From: Stenotrophomonas rhizophila
GTDB taxonomy: Bacteria; Pseudomonadota; Gammaproteobacteria; Xanthomonadales; Xanthomonadaceae
NCBI RefSeq assembly: GCF_003751305.1
Contig: NZ_RJKV01000002.1
Span: forward strand, 868,001 to 932,000
Reading direction: 5' to 3'
DNA length: 64,000 bases
In this document: piece by piece, positions 44,467-53,521 of the stretch
How positions within the stretch are numbered: the first letter of the stretch is position 1
Layout of the letters: every line of letters begins with the position of its first letter
Translations under genes and position numbers: made by a program
Notes under the pieces: generated by a model
Told to the model about the DNA's origin: nothing
The model's database searches: none
What the model saw: only the letters and a program-made list of their open reading frames with translations

Positions 44467-46562
44467 GCCAGAAACACCCGCTGCACCGTGGTGCGCGCGG
44501 CATCGAGTGAGAAGTGATCCACGATGTTCTGCAGCCCGGCGCTGGAGAGCCGGCGCCACAAGGCCTCGTCCTGGTACAGCCGGACCACCGCGTGCGCGAA
44601 CGCCTCGGCATCATCGGCGACCAGCACATCCTCACCATCGCGCAGGTGCATGCCTTCGACACCGCAGGTCGTGGCGACCACCGGCTGGCCATGCGCCATG
44701 CTCAGATTGACCTTGCCCTTGACCCCGGCACCAAAGCGCAGCGGCGCGACGGCAATGCGTACGCCATCCATGTAAGGCACCACGTCCGGCACGAAACCGT
44801 GTATCTCCACGCCCGGCTGGGTGGCGGCCAGCTCGCGCAGGGCATCGGGCACCGCTGCGCCGATGCAGTGGAAACGGATGTCGGGCAGCTGCGCGCGGAT
44901 CCGCGCGAACACCTCGCCGATGAACCACTGCATCGCATCCAGGTTCGGCGGATGACGGAAGCCACCGACGAAGACCAGGTCGCGACGCTCGGCCCAGTCC
45001 GGTCCGGCACCGGCCACTTCATGCAGATTGGAGATCAGTTCCACCGTCGCACCCGGGGCATCCACGCGCAGCTGTTCACGCTCGGCTGCGCTGACCAGCA
45101 CGGTCACATCCACCTGCGCCATCACCGCCAGCTCGCGCGCGCGGGTGCGCTCGGCATTGCGCAGCAGCCCGGCATCCCCCGCGATCTCCGCGCCGCGTCG
45201 CTCGCGCAGGTAATGCAGATCGACGGTGTCGAACACGGTGCGCGCCTGCGGCGCGAAGCTGCGCAGCAGCGGCAGGCATTCGTGGGCGACGTGATAGCGC
45301 ACCATCATCGCGACGTCGAAGCGGGCGCCGTTGGCGCGCAGCCACGGCGCGACGCCGACCAGGTAAGGCGCGTACCAGACCTCCACGCCCAGCGCCTGCA
45401 GCGCCTCGGTCGCCGCGCCGCCATGCTCGCGACGGGTCGGCACGAACACCACATGTACGCCCTCCTCGAGCAGCATGCGGATCAGGTTGTACTGGCGCAG
45501 CGAGGCCGAGTCGCGGTCCGGCTGCGGCACCTCTTCATCCAGGATCAGGACCTGACGCTGGGCACGGTGCAGCAGGGCCGGCGCGGGCACGCTGCCGACC
45601 GCCGGCTGCGCCTTCAGTGCATCGGCCCACTTGGCGGCGAACACGCTGCGGTTGCGGACCTGGTAGGCCTTGACCCCGCTGCCGGTATCAGTGCCATTGC
45701 TGGTGCCTTCGTCATGCACCACGCGGCTGGCCGGTTGCACCAGCACGCGGTGGCCGCTGGCGCGTACCGCGAACGCCAGATCGGTATCTTCGTAATACGC
45801 CGGCTTGTAGCGCAGATCGAAACCGCCAAGCGCATCCCACAGGGCGCGGGGGATCATCACCGCCGCACCGGAGCAGTAGTCGGCATCGCGCAGGGCGCTG
45901 TAGCGGGGATCCTCGGGCGACTCGAAGCGGCCATAGCTCCAGCCGCTGCCGTCCTGGAAGATCACGCCGCCCGATTCCTGCAGGCGACCATCGGGATAGA
46001 GCAGCTGTGAACCGACCAGGCCCGCGCGCGGCACCCGCGCGAAGGTCGCGAGCAGGGCATCCAGCCAGCCCGGCTGCGGCACGGTGTCGTTGTTGAGCAG
46101 CACGATGTACTGGCCACGCGAACGCGCCACGCCATCATTGCAGGCCTCGATGAAGCCGCCGTTGCTTGCCCGCACTTCATAGCGCAGGCCGTTGATCTGC
46201 GGCATCCAGGCCGTCGTTTCATCGCTGCTGCCGTCGTCCATCACCACGATCTCGCACGCGACCTGCGGCGGATGCGCGGCCAGCGCCCGCAGGCATGCCA
46301 GCGTGTGCGCAGCGTGGTTGTAGACCGGAATGATGATGCTGACCACCGGGTGGTCGCTGGCCGGCAGCGCGAACGGCGAGAAAGGCACGGCATCGGGCAG
46401 GTACAACGGCGCGCCACGCGGGGTCGGTACGGCCTGGGTATGCACCCGGATGCGCTGCAGGGTCGCGCGCCAGCCCCGGGTGCGCAGACTGGCCAGACTG
46501 CGACGGAACAGGCCACGCATGCGGTTCAGGAAATAGCGAGCATCGGCCAAGGACATCGACAT
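44463..46562 (-). CDS. Two-domain glycosyltransferase (GT2 fused to GT4-type)
   Basis: 699 residues. The N-terminal GT-A domain has PVVSIIIPVYN, VMDDGSS, LLNNDT and YYEDTDLAF (about 70-310). A second GT-B-like domain (about 340-699) has RVVFVPTRREHGG-type beta strands, LVFVGGFRHPPNLDAMQWF, IAVAPLRFGAGVKGKV and the acidic loop at VEGMHLRDGED. The fused plan is known from cell-surface polysaccharide synthesis. The ATG at 46562 follows GGAG ten bases upstream (another ATG two codons later). It stands alone, between the TPR-like gene and mrcB. Donor and acceptor sugars are unknown. Confidence 0.82.
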   Translation of the reverse strand: MSMSLADARYFLNRMRGLFRRSLASLRTRGWRATLQRIRVHTQAVPTPRGAPLYLPDAVPFSPFALPASDHPVVSIIIPVYNHAAHTLACLRALAAHPPQVACEIVVMDDGSSDETTAWMPQINGLRYEVRASNGGFIEACNDGVARSRGQYIVLLNNDTVPQPGWLDALLATFARVPRAGLVGSQLLYPDGRLQESGGVIFQDGSGWSYGRFESPEDPRYSALRDADYCSGAAVMIPRALWDALGGFDLRYKPAYYEDTDLAFAVRASGHRVLVQPASRVVHDEGTSNGTDTGSGVKAYQVRNRSVFAAKWADALKAQPAVGSVPAPALLHRAQRQVLILDEEVPQPDRDSASLRQYNLIRMLLEEGVHVVFVPTRREHGGAATEALQALGVEVWYAPYLVGVAPWLRANGARFDVAMMVRYHVAHECLPLLRSFAPQARTVFDTVDLHYLRERRGAEIAGDAGLLRNAERTRARELAVMAQVDVTVLVSAAEREQLRVDAPGATVELISNLHEVAGAGPDWAERRDLVFVGGFRHPPNLDAMQWFIGEVFARIRAQLPDIRFHCIGAAVPDALRELAATQPGVEIHGFVPDVVPYMDGVRIAVAPLRFGAGVKGKVNLSMAHGQPVVATTCGVEGMHLRDGEDVLVADDAEAFAHAVVRLYQDEALWRRLSSAGLQNIVDHFSLDAARTTVQRVFLA

Positions 46563-46658
46563 CCCGTTGCAACTCCAGCTTAAGCGGGGGAACCCGGGAG
46601 AACGCGCCGCTCGCGGTGGCTGCGTTAGACTCGCCGGAATCCATATTCTCGCATCCCC

Positions 46659-49100
46659 GTGCCCCGACGCTACGATTCCGACGACATCGACGAGTTCGAA
46701 GACGACACCGAAAGCCGCGGCCCGCTGTGGCGGCGCCGGTTGATCACCTGGAGCATGGCGGCTGTCGCGCTGGGGCTGGGCTTCCTGATCCCCTATACGG
46801 TGTACCTGAACCAACAGGTCACCCAGCGCTTCGGTGAGCTGCGCTGGCAGATTCCCACGCGTGTCTATGCGCGCCCGCTGCCGCTGGCGCCCGGCGTGGC
46901 GATGGATGCGGCCACGCTCAAGACCGAGCTGGCGGCCTCGGCGTACCGTGATGACGGGATCGGCAAATCACCGGCCACATACACGCAGGAGGGGGGGCGT
47001 TTCGTCATCTCCAGCCGTGGCTACAACGACGTTGACGGCCGGGTCGCCCCGCGCCGCGTCGAGCTGAGCCTGTCCGGCGGGTCGATCGCTTCGCTGCGTG
47101 ACCCCGACACCCGCAAGGCGCTGAAGGCCGCGCGCCTGGATCCGGCCCGGATCGCCACGCTGTACGGCCAGAAGCAGGAAGAGCGGCGGCTGGTGCGGAT
47201 CGAAGAGACCCCCGAACTGCTGGTCACCGGCCTGCAGGCAGTGGAGGACAAGGACTTCAACCGGCACCACGGCATCGACCTGAGCGGCATCGCCCGCGCG
47301 ATCTGGGTGACCGTGCGTTCTGGTGGCCAGAGCCGGCAGGGGGCCTCGACCCTGACCCAGCAGCTGGCCCGCAGCGGCCTGCTCGGAATCGGCAAAGAGC
47401 AGACGGTCACCCGCAAGTTCAATGAGGTGCTGTACGCGCTGATCATGGAAGCGCGCTACGACAAGCGCACCATCCTGGAGGCCTACCTCAACCAGGTCTA
47501 CCTGGGCCAGCGTGGCAGCCAGGCCATCCACGGCATGTCCTCGGGCGCGGAGTTCTGGTTCGGGCGTGATCTGGCCTCGCTCAATACCGAGCACGTCGCG
47601 CTGCTGATCGGCCTGGTCAAGGGCCCGTCGTATTACGATCCGCGCCGCAATCCCGAGCGCGCGCTGGATCGCCGCAACTTCGTGCTGGGCAAGCTGCGTG
47701 AAGCCAACCTGATCGATGATGCCGAGTACAAGCGTGCGGTCGATGCACCGCTGGGCGTGCCCAAGACTCCGGGCCTGATCGCGGCCAACCGTTTCCCGGC
47801 CTATGTCGATCTGGTCCGTCGCCAGCTCGGCCACGATTACCCCGAGTCGGTGCTGCAGGGCGCCGGCCTGAGCGTGATGACCGGCATGGCGCCCTCGGCG
47901 CAGGCCTATGCCGAAGGTGCGGTCACCAAGACGATCAAATCACTGGAAAGCAAGCGCCGTCCCGCGTTGCAGGCCGGCCTGGTGCTGACCGACGTGCACA
48001 ACGGGGATGTGCTGGCCGTGGTCGGCAGCCGTGATGTGTCCGAACCGGGCTTCAACCGGGCCATCGAGGCGCAGCGCCCGGTCGGCTCGCTGCTCAAGCC
48101 GTTCGTGTATCTGCTGGCGCTGGCGCAGCCGGACCGCTACTCGCTGTCCAGCTGGGTCGACGATTCGCCGGTGACGGTGCAGCTCAGCCGCGGCAAGCAG
48201 TGGTCACCCGGCAACGCGGACAACCGCAGCCACGGCACGGTCCGCCTGATCGACGCGCTGGCTCATTCCTACAACCAGGCCACGGTCCGGGTAGGCATGC
48301 AGGTTGGCCCGGAGCGGGTCACGCAGTTGATCCATGTTCTGGCCGGCATCAAGGCCGAGCCCAATCCCGCGGTGATCCTGGGCTCCACGGATCAAAGCCC
48401 GTATGCGATGGCCCAGCTGTATCAGTTCCTGGCCTCCGGGGGCGAGATCCAGCCGTTGCATGCGGTGCGTGGCGTGCTCGATCCGCAGGGCAAGTTGATG
48501 AAGCGCTACGACAAGACCCCGGCGCCGGCGCAGGAAGGTGACTCGATTGCCGCCAACCTGATCAGCATCGGTCTGCAGCAGGTCGTCGCCAGCGGTACCG
48601 CGCAGCGCCTCAACGCCGACGGCCTGGGCCGCCTGCAGCCGGCGGGCAAGACCGGCACCACCAACGACGGCCGCGACAGCTGGTACGCCGGCTACACCGG
48701 TGACCATCTGGCCGTGATCTGGATGGGCAACGACCAGAATGAACAAGCCGGGCTGTATGGCGCGACCGGGTCGATGCGGGTCTGGTCCGGCATTTTCCAG
48801 CGCCTGCCCAGCTCGCCGCTGAAGGTCAGCAACAAGGGCCTGGACTGGCAGTACGTGGAGGCCAGCGGCACGGCCACCACCGATGAAGCCTGCCCGGGCG
48901 CCCGTCGCTTCCCGTTCGTGGTCGGCTACACCCCGGCCTATGTACCGTGCACCGCGCCGAGCGCCTTGCCGGAAGGGGAGGGCGGCGAACAGAGTGAAGG
49001 CGGTGGCTGGCGCAGCTGGTTCGGCCTGGAGAAAAAGCCCGAGCCCGCCCCCGAACCGGCGCAGAATGCACCGGCCGCCACCCCCGCGCGTCAACCCTGA
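46659..49100 (+). CDS. mrcB: Penicillin-binding protein 1B
   Basis: Bifunctional peptidoglycan glycosyltransferase/transpeptidase. 813 residues: acidic cytoplasmic tail (DSDDIDEFEDDTESRG), one membrane helix (about 32-50), a UB2H-type region, the GT51 domain with VEDKDFNRHHGIDLSG and GASTLTQQLAR, and the transpeptidase with SXXK in GSLLKPF, SYN in SYNQATV and KTG in AGKTGTTND. The Pro/Glu-rich C-terminal tail is low complexity. The start is GTG at 46659. Partner protein CpoB and the Tol system are also in this window. Confidence 0.96.
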   Translation: MPRRYDSDDIDEFEDDTESRGPLWRRRLITWSMAAVALGLGFLIPYTVYLNQQVTQRFGELRWQIPTRVYARPLPLAPGVAMDAATLKTELAASAYRDDGIGKSPATYTQEGGRFVISSRGYNDVDGRVAPRRVELSLSGGSIASLRDPDTRKALKAARLDPARIATLYGQKQEERRLVRIEETPELLVTGLQAVEDKDFNRHHGIDLSGIARAIWVTVRSGGQSRQGASTLTQQLARSGLLGIGKEQTVTRKFNEVLYALIMEARYDKRTILEAYLNQVYLGQRGSQAIHGMSSGAEFWFGRDLASLNTEHVALLIGLVKGPSYYDPRRNPERALDRRNFVLGKLREANLIDDAEYKRAVDAPLGVPKTPGLIAANRFPAYVDLVRRQLGHDYPESVLQGAGLSVMTGMAPSAQAYAEGAVTKTIKSLESKRRPALQAGLVLTDVHNGDVLAVVGSRDVSEPGFNRAIEAQRPVGSLLKPFVYLLALAQPDRYSLSSWVDDSPVTVQLSRGKQWSPGNADNRSHGTVRLIDALAHSYNQATVRVGMQVGPERVTQLIHVLAGIKAEPNPAVILGSTDQSPYAMAQLYQFLASGGEIQPLHAVRGVLDPQGKLMKRYDKTPAPAQEGDSIAANLISIGLQQVVASGTAQRLNADGLGRLQPAGKTGTTNDGRDSWYAGYTGDHLAVIWMGNDQNEQAGLYGATGSMRVWSGIFQRLPSSPLKVSNKGLDWQYVEASGTATTDEACPGARRFPFVVGYTPAYVPCTAPSALPEGEGGEQSEGGGWRSWFGLEKKPEPAPEPAQNAPAATPARQP

Positions 49101-49115
49101 TCGAGGCCTGCCTGC

Positions 49116-49643
49116 ATGACCACCCGTTTCCTGATCCGTTCCGCGTCGCTTGCCACACTGTGCCTCGCGCTGGCGGCCTGCGTCACGCCACCGCCGGTCG
49201 TGAAGGCACCGGTCGACACCACCACGCCGGCCCAGCGCCTGGCCGCCGTGGATGCCGCCGCGGGCAATGACGACAAAGAGCTGGCCGTGCAGCCGCTGCG
49301 CGACAGCGAGGTGGAAGACCTGCGCCAGGCCGCGCATGCCCGTCGCCAGGCCAACGATCTGACCGGCGCTGCGGCGGCGCTCGATCAGGCGCTGGCGATC
49401 ATGGCCTCGGACCCGTCAGTGCTGCAGGACCGTGCCGAGATCGCGCTGCTGCAGGGCGATTGGGCGGCGGCGGAAACGTTCGCCCGCAAGTCGGTCGAAC
49501 TCGGTTCGAAGACCGGCCCGTTGTGCCGTCGCCATTGGGCGACGATCGAGCAGGCGCGTCTGGCCCGGGGTGAGAAAGAAAACGCGGCCTCCGCGCATGC
49601 CCAGCTGGACGGCTGCACGGTGCCGGGGATCATGCGCTACTGA
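49116..49643 (+). CDS. Tetratricopeptide-type lipoprotein
   Basis: 175 residues. Lipobox LALAAC (C22), then a Pro/Thr spacer and a helical domain with TPR-like pairs (RQAAHARRQANDLTGAAAALDQALAIMASDPSVLQDRAEIALLQGDWAAAETFARKSVELG). C-terminal CRRHWAT and GCTVPG contain Cys that may pair. It begins 15 bases after mrcB in the same direction, so it is probably co-transcribed and may be a PBP1B partner lipoprotein by analogy with LpoB/CpoB (inference; no sequence similarity to LpoB was seen). Confidence 0.8.
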   Translation: MTTRFLIRSASLATLCLALAACVTPPPVVKAPVDTTTPAQRLAAVDAAAGNDDKELAVQPLRDSEVEDLRQAAHARRQANDLTGAAAALDQALAIMASDPSVLQDRAEIALLQGDWAAAETFARKSVELGSKTGPLCRRHWATIEQARLARGEKENAASAHAQLDGCTVPGIMRY

Positions 49644-49673
49644 TAGGGGCGATGCAGTCGGATGCGTGACGGC

Positions 49674-49695
49674 GTAGCGCCGGGCATCGGTCGGC
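49674..49695 (+). repeat. Degenerate SMAG-like element
   Basis: GTAG followed by CGCCGGGCATCGGTCGGC. The stem GCCG..CGGC is imperfect. It lies 31 bases after the lipoprotein stop and seven bases before the -10 element of yoaA. Confidence 0.4.
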
Positions 49696-49701
49696 ACCCT
49701 T

Positions 49702-49707
49702 TATCAT
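49702..49707 (+). promoter_or_regulatory. -10-like TATCAT six bases before ATG (leaderless candidate)
   Basis: TATCAT, TGCGTC, ATG at 49714. No ribosome site and no clear -35 hexamer are seen upstream in the palindrome. Confidence 0.4.
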
Positions 49708-49713
49708 TGCGTC

Positions 49714-51771
49714 ATGTCCCAACTTGCCCACGCCAGCCGCGATGCCCTCAGTGAGGGCGGTGCGCTCGCCAGCCAGCTCGATGCCTTCGTTCCGCGCCCG
49801 GCCCAGCTGCGCCTGACCGCGGCGATCGCCGAAGCGTTCGACCAGCGCGACGTCCTGCTGGCCGAGGCCGGCACCGGCACCGGCAAGACCTATGCGTACC
49901 TCGTGCCCGCGCTGCTGTCCGGGCTGAAGACCATCATCTCCACCGGTACCCGCGCGCTGCAGGATCAGCTGTATCACCGCGATCTGCCACGCGTGCGGGC
50001 CGCGCTCGGTGTGGGCCACAGCAGTGCGCTGCTGAAGGGGCGCGCGAATTATCTGTGCCGCTATCGGCTGCAGCAGGCCCGGGGCGAGCCCCGCTTCAGT
50101 TCCCCTGAGCAGGTCGCGCAGTTCCAGCGCATCCTGGCCTGGTCCGGCCGTACGAAGTTCGGCGACATGGCCGAGCTGGAGGCCTTGCCGGAGGACTCGC
50201 CGCTGTACCCGATGGTGACCTCCACCGTCGATAACTGCCTGGGCACCGAGTGCCCCTTCTGGGATGACTGCTTCGTCGTGCAGGCACGGCAGCGGGCGCA
50301 GGCGGCCGACGTGGTGGTGGTCAACCACCACCTGCTGCTGGCCGATCTGGCGCTCAAGCAGGAAGGCTTCGGCGAGATCCTGCCGGGCGCGCAGGCGTTC
50401 GTGATCGACGAGGCGCACCAGCTGCCTGAACTGGCGGCCAACTTTTTCGGCGAAGGCTTCGGCATGCGCCCGTGGCAGGAGCTGGCACGCGACTGCCTGG
50501 CCGAGAGTCGCAGCGTGGCCGGTGCGCAGGCCGCCCTGCAGGAGCCTGCGGCCGCGTTGGAGCAGACCCTGCGCGACCTGCGCGTGGCGATGGATGGCCT
50601 GCCGCCGCGCGGCACCCAGTGGCGCGCGCTGACCGTGCCGCAGGTGCGTGATGGCTTTGATGCCGCGATGAGCACGCTGGTCCAGCTGCGCGATGCGCTG
50701 GCCGGCGTGCGCGAGGCGTCGCCCGGCCTGGACGCCTGCCATGCCCGCGCCATGGAAGCGGTCTCGCGGTTGTCGCGCTGGCTGGGCGACGATGCACCGA
50801 TGCTGGATTTCGACACCGATCCGGACCAAGCGCCGCCGCCAGCGGAGGTGCTCTGGTATGAACTGACACCGCGCGGTTTCCGCTGCCAGCGCACGCCGAT
50901 GGATGTGTCCGGTCCGCTGCGTGAGCATCGCCAGCGATCGATGGCGGCCTGGGTATTCACCTCGGCCACGCTGACCGTGGACGGGGGTTTCGAGCATATT
51001 TCCCAGCGGCTGGGCCTGGATGATCCGGTCAGCCTGCTGCAGCCCAGCCCGTTCGACTGGGCCCAACAGGCGCTGTGCTATCTGCCGACCGATCTGCCCG
51101 ATCCGGCCGCGCGCGGCTTTGGCACCGCATTGATCCGAGCGTTGACCCCGGTGCTGGAGGCCTCACACGGCCGCGCGTTCCTGCTGTTCGCCTCGCACCG
51201 CGCGCTGCGCGAAGCGGCCGAGGCGCTGCGCGACGCACCGTGGCCGCTGTTCGTACAGGGCGAGGCACCGCGCGCGACCCTGCTGCAGCGCTTCCGTGAA
51301 TCGGGCAACGGCGTCCTGCTGGGCTCGGCCAGCTTCCGCGAAGGCGTAGACGTGGTGGGCGATGCGCTCAGCGTGGTGGTGATCGACAAGTTGCCCTTCG
51401 CCGCGCCGGACGATCCGGTGTTCGAAGCGCGGCTGGATGCAATCCGCCGCGACGGCGGCAACCCGTTCCGCGATGAGCAGCTGCCGCAGGCGGTGATTGC
51501 GCTCAAGCAGGGCGTGGGCCGCCTGATCCGCAGCGAAACCGATCGCGGTGTGCTGGTGCTGTGCGATCCACGCCTGCTCAGCCGTGGCTATGGCCGGATT
51601 TTCCTGGATTCACTGCCGCCGTTCCGACGTACCCGTTCGCTGGCCGATGTGCAGTCCTTCTTTGCGCCACAATGGCCCGTCGCTGACCCCACACCCGTCG
51701 CTGCGCCTGCATCACCGCAGTCCGTGCAACGTCTGCCGTCCACCGATGACTTTCCCACTTCCCTGTTCTGA
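49714..51771 (+). CDS. yoaA: ATP-dependent DNA helicase, DinG/YoaA type
   Basis: A 5'-3' iron-sulphur helicase of the XPD/DinG superfamily. 685 residues: Walker A AGTGTGKTYAY, Cys ligands of the 4Fe-4S cluster in the stretch from YLCRY to DNCLGTECPFWDDC, DEAH box VIDEAHQLPE, and motifs V/VI FREGVDVVGDAL and KQGVGRLIRSE. The next gene is tsaB, six bases on; yoaA and tsaB are also neighbours in E. coli, which favours YoaA over DinG. It takes part in replication and repair of damaged DNA. Confidence 0.9.
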   Translation: MSQLAHASRDALSEGGALASQLDAFVPRPAQLRLTAAIAEAFDQRDVLLAEAGTGTGKTYAYLVPALLSGLKTIISTGTRALQDQLYHRDLPRVRAALGVGHSSALLKGRANYLCRYRLQQARGEPRFSSPEQVAQFQRILAWSGRTKFGDMAELEALPEDSPLYPMVTSTVDNCLGTECPFWDDCFVVQARQRAQAADVVVVNHHLLLADLALKQEGFGEILPGAQAFVIDEAHQLPELAANFFGEGFGMRPWQELARDCLAESRSVAGAQAALQEPAAALEQTLRDLRVAMDGLPPRGTQWRALTVPQVRDGFDAAMSTLVQLRDALAGVREASPGLDACHARAMEAVSRLSRWLGDDAPMLDFDTDPDQAPPPAEVLWYELTPRGFRCQRTPMDVSGPLREHRQRSMAAWVFTSATLTVDGGFEHISQRLGLDDPVSLLQPSPFDWAQQALCYLPTDLPDPAARGFGTALIRALTPVLEASHGRAFLLFASHRALREAAEALRDAPWPLFVQGEAPRATLLQRFRESGNGVLLGSASFREGVDVVGDALSVVVIDKLPFAAPDDPVFEARLDAIRRDGGNPFRDEQLPQAVIALKQGVGRLIRSETDRGVLVLCDPRLLSRGYGRIFLDSLPPFRRTRSLADVQSFFAPQWPVADPTPVAAPASPQSVQRLPSTDDFPTSLF

Positions 51772-51776
51772 CCGCC

Positions 51777-52487
51777 ATGAAACTGCTCGCCTTTGAAACC
51801 GCCACCGAAGCCTGTTCCGTCGCCCTGTATGTGGATGGGCAGGTCAGTGAGCGCTTCGAGATCGCCCCGCGCCGCCACGCCGAACTGAGCCTGCCCTGGG
51901 CCGAGGCGCTGCTGGCCGAGGCGGGGGTGGCCCGTTCGCAGCTGGATGCGATCGCGTTGGGGCGGGGGCCGGGCGCGTTCACCGGCGTGCGGCTGGCCAT
52001 CGCCATCGCCCAGGGGATCGCCCTGGCGCTGGACCGCCCGCTGATCGCGGTCTCCACCCTGCAGGCGCTGGCGCTGCGTGCCCCGGCTGAAGCCGATCAT
52101 GTACTGGCCAGCATCGACGCGCGCATGGGCGAGGTCTATGCCGCACGCCACCTCCGCGTGGACGGGCAGTGGCAGCTGCAGGGCGAGGAGAGCGTGTGCG
52201 CGCCGGAGCAGGTGGTGTTGCCCGAGGGCACGCGCTGGTTCGGCGTGGGGACTGGCTTCGGCGCGGCCGACGGCGTGCTGGCGACGCGGTTGGCCGATCA
52301 ACTGACCGGCGTGGACGCGCTGGCGCTGCCGCGTGCCTCGGACGTGCTGGCCTTGGCGGTGCCCGCTTTCCAGCGCGGCGAGGGCGTGGCACCGGAGCTG
52401 GTGGAGCCGGCGTATCTGCGCAACAACGTGGCACTGACCCTGGTGGAACAGCAGGCGGCGCGGGCGGCGAAGCAGGCGGCCTCGTAA
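51777..52487 (+). CDS. tsaB: tRNA threonylcarbamoyladenosine biosynthesis protein TsaB
   Basis: Scaffold partner of TsaD in t6A37 synthesis on ANN-reading tRNAs. 236 residues with the ASKHA-fold N terminus MKLLAFETATEACSVALY and the conserved GRGPGAFTGVRLAIAIAQGIAL. It starts six bases after the yoaA stop with no gap for a promoter, so both belong to one transcript. The C terminus ends in Ala/Lys-rich AARAAKQAAS. Essential in most bacteria. Confidence 0.96.
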   Translation: MKLLAFETATEACSVALYVDGQVSERFEIAPRRHAELSLPWAEALLAEAGVARSQLDAIALGRGPGAFTGVRLAIAIAQGIALALDRPLIAVSTLQALALRAPAEADHVLASIDARMGEVYAARHLRVDGQWQLQGEESVCAPEQVVLPEGTRWFGVGTGFGAADGVLATRLADQLTGVDALALPRASDVLALAVPAFQRGEGVAPELVEPAYLRNNVALTLVEQQAARAAKQAAS

Positions 52488-52532
52488 CGCAGGCGGCCTC
52501 GTAGCGCCGAGCTGCGCATCGCATCGTAAGCC

Positions 52533-52597
52533 CCAGCCACGCATGGCGTGGCACTACCTGCGCGGCGTTATCGTAGAGCCACGCCATGCGTGGCTGG
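52533..52597. repeat. Pair of inverted SMAG elements
   Basis: The left unit ends in GGCACTAC, with stem CCAGCCACGC-ATG-GCGTGG; the right unit begins GTAGAGCCACGCCATGCGTG and ends CTGG. They face away from each other around a 15-base spacer. Both stems are the same sequence, and they lie between the tsaB and tonB3 stops, which are convergent. Confidence 0.75.
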
Positions 52598-52633
52598 ACC
52601 CTGCGCACGACCTTGCGCACGATCCGCGCCCGA

Positions 52634-53521
52634 TCACCGGTCGTCGCGCAGCTCGCCGCCAGGCAGGAACACCCAGGTGCGGGTCACCTGCAGGATGTCG
52701 ATCGCATCCTCGGTCTTGGGCAGTGGCGGGAACGGCTGTGCCAGGGTGATCACGCGCAGCGCGGTTTCATCCAGCAACGGCGTGCCGCTGGACTGCAGGA
52801 TGCGGGCACTTTCGACCGTGCCATCGCGGCGCACACCGACGGTGATCACCACCTGGCCGCCGAGCCGGCGGGCGCGTGCCTCATCGGGGTAGTTCAGATT
52901 GCCGACGCGCTCGGCGCGGTCGACCCACGCGCGCAGATAGCTGGCATAGGCGTATTCGCGGGTACTGGCCGAGACGAACTTGCGGTTCGGGCGTTTGGCG
53001 TACTGGGCCGAGCGCAGGTGCACTTCGGCGGCCAGCCGCGCCATCTCCACATCGCGCTGCTCGCGGGCCGTCATCGGTGCATCCGGGCGGGGTTGCTCGG
53101 GCAGCGGCTGTGGCTGCGCCTCGGCGATGGTGTCGGTGCCATTGCGGCTGTTGACCACACGGGTCTGCGGCGGCGGCACGCTGGCCGCCTCCTGGCGCTG
53201 CTGCGGGACGGGCGACAGCCCTGCCTGCGCCTGCGGCACGATCCCGGCCTGGTTGTCGCGCGGGCGCTGGGCCTTGTCGTGGTCGCCGCCGCCCTGCTGA
53301 TTGGCCTGGGCCAGGAAATCGGCCTGCTTGGGCGTCAGCGGGGTCTGGGTCTGGCTGAAGATCACATCCAGGGTCGGCACCAGTGGCGCGTTGTCGCTCA
53401 CCGCAAAGCCCACCCCGAGCAGCAGCAGCGCGTGCACGAGCACGGACAGCGTCAGGGTCGCGCCCAGCCGCTGGGATTCGCGCGCCTGCCACGTCGGGGC
53501 CGGGACGACGCTGGCGCTCAT
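52634..53521 (-). CDS. tonB3: TonB-family energy transducer next to gshB (TonB3-like)
   Basis: 295 residues: N-terminal anchor (LTLSVLVHALLLLGVGFAV, about 22-42), a long Gln/Pro/Arg periplasmic linker, and a C-terminal TonB domain (VGVRRDGTVESARILQSSG, LRVITLAQPFPPLP). It stands next to gshB and pilG, the same neighbourhood as P. aeruginosa tonB3 (PA0406), which is needed for twitching motility, so the homology is well supported by context. exbBD are absent. The ATG overlaps the gshB stop by four bases. Confidence 0.8.
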   Translation of the reverse strand: MSASVVPAPTWQARESQRLGATLTLSVLVHALLLLGVGFAVSDNAPLVPTLDVIFSQTQTPLTPKQADFLAQANQQGGGDHDKAQRPRDNQAGIVPQAQAGLSPVPQQRQEAASVPPPQTRVVNSRNGTDTIAEAQPQPLPEQPRPDAPMTAREQRDVEMARLAAEVHLRSAQYAKRPNRKFVSASTREYAYASYLRAWVDRAERVGNLNYPDEARARRLGGQVVITVGVRRDGTVESARILQSSGTPLLDETALRVITLAQPFPPLPKTEDAIDILQVTRTWVFLPGGELRDDR

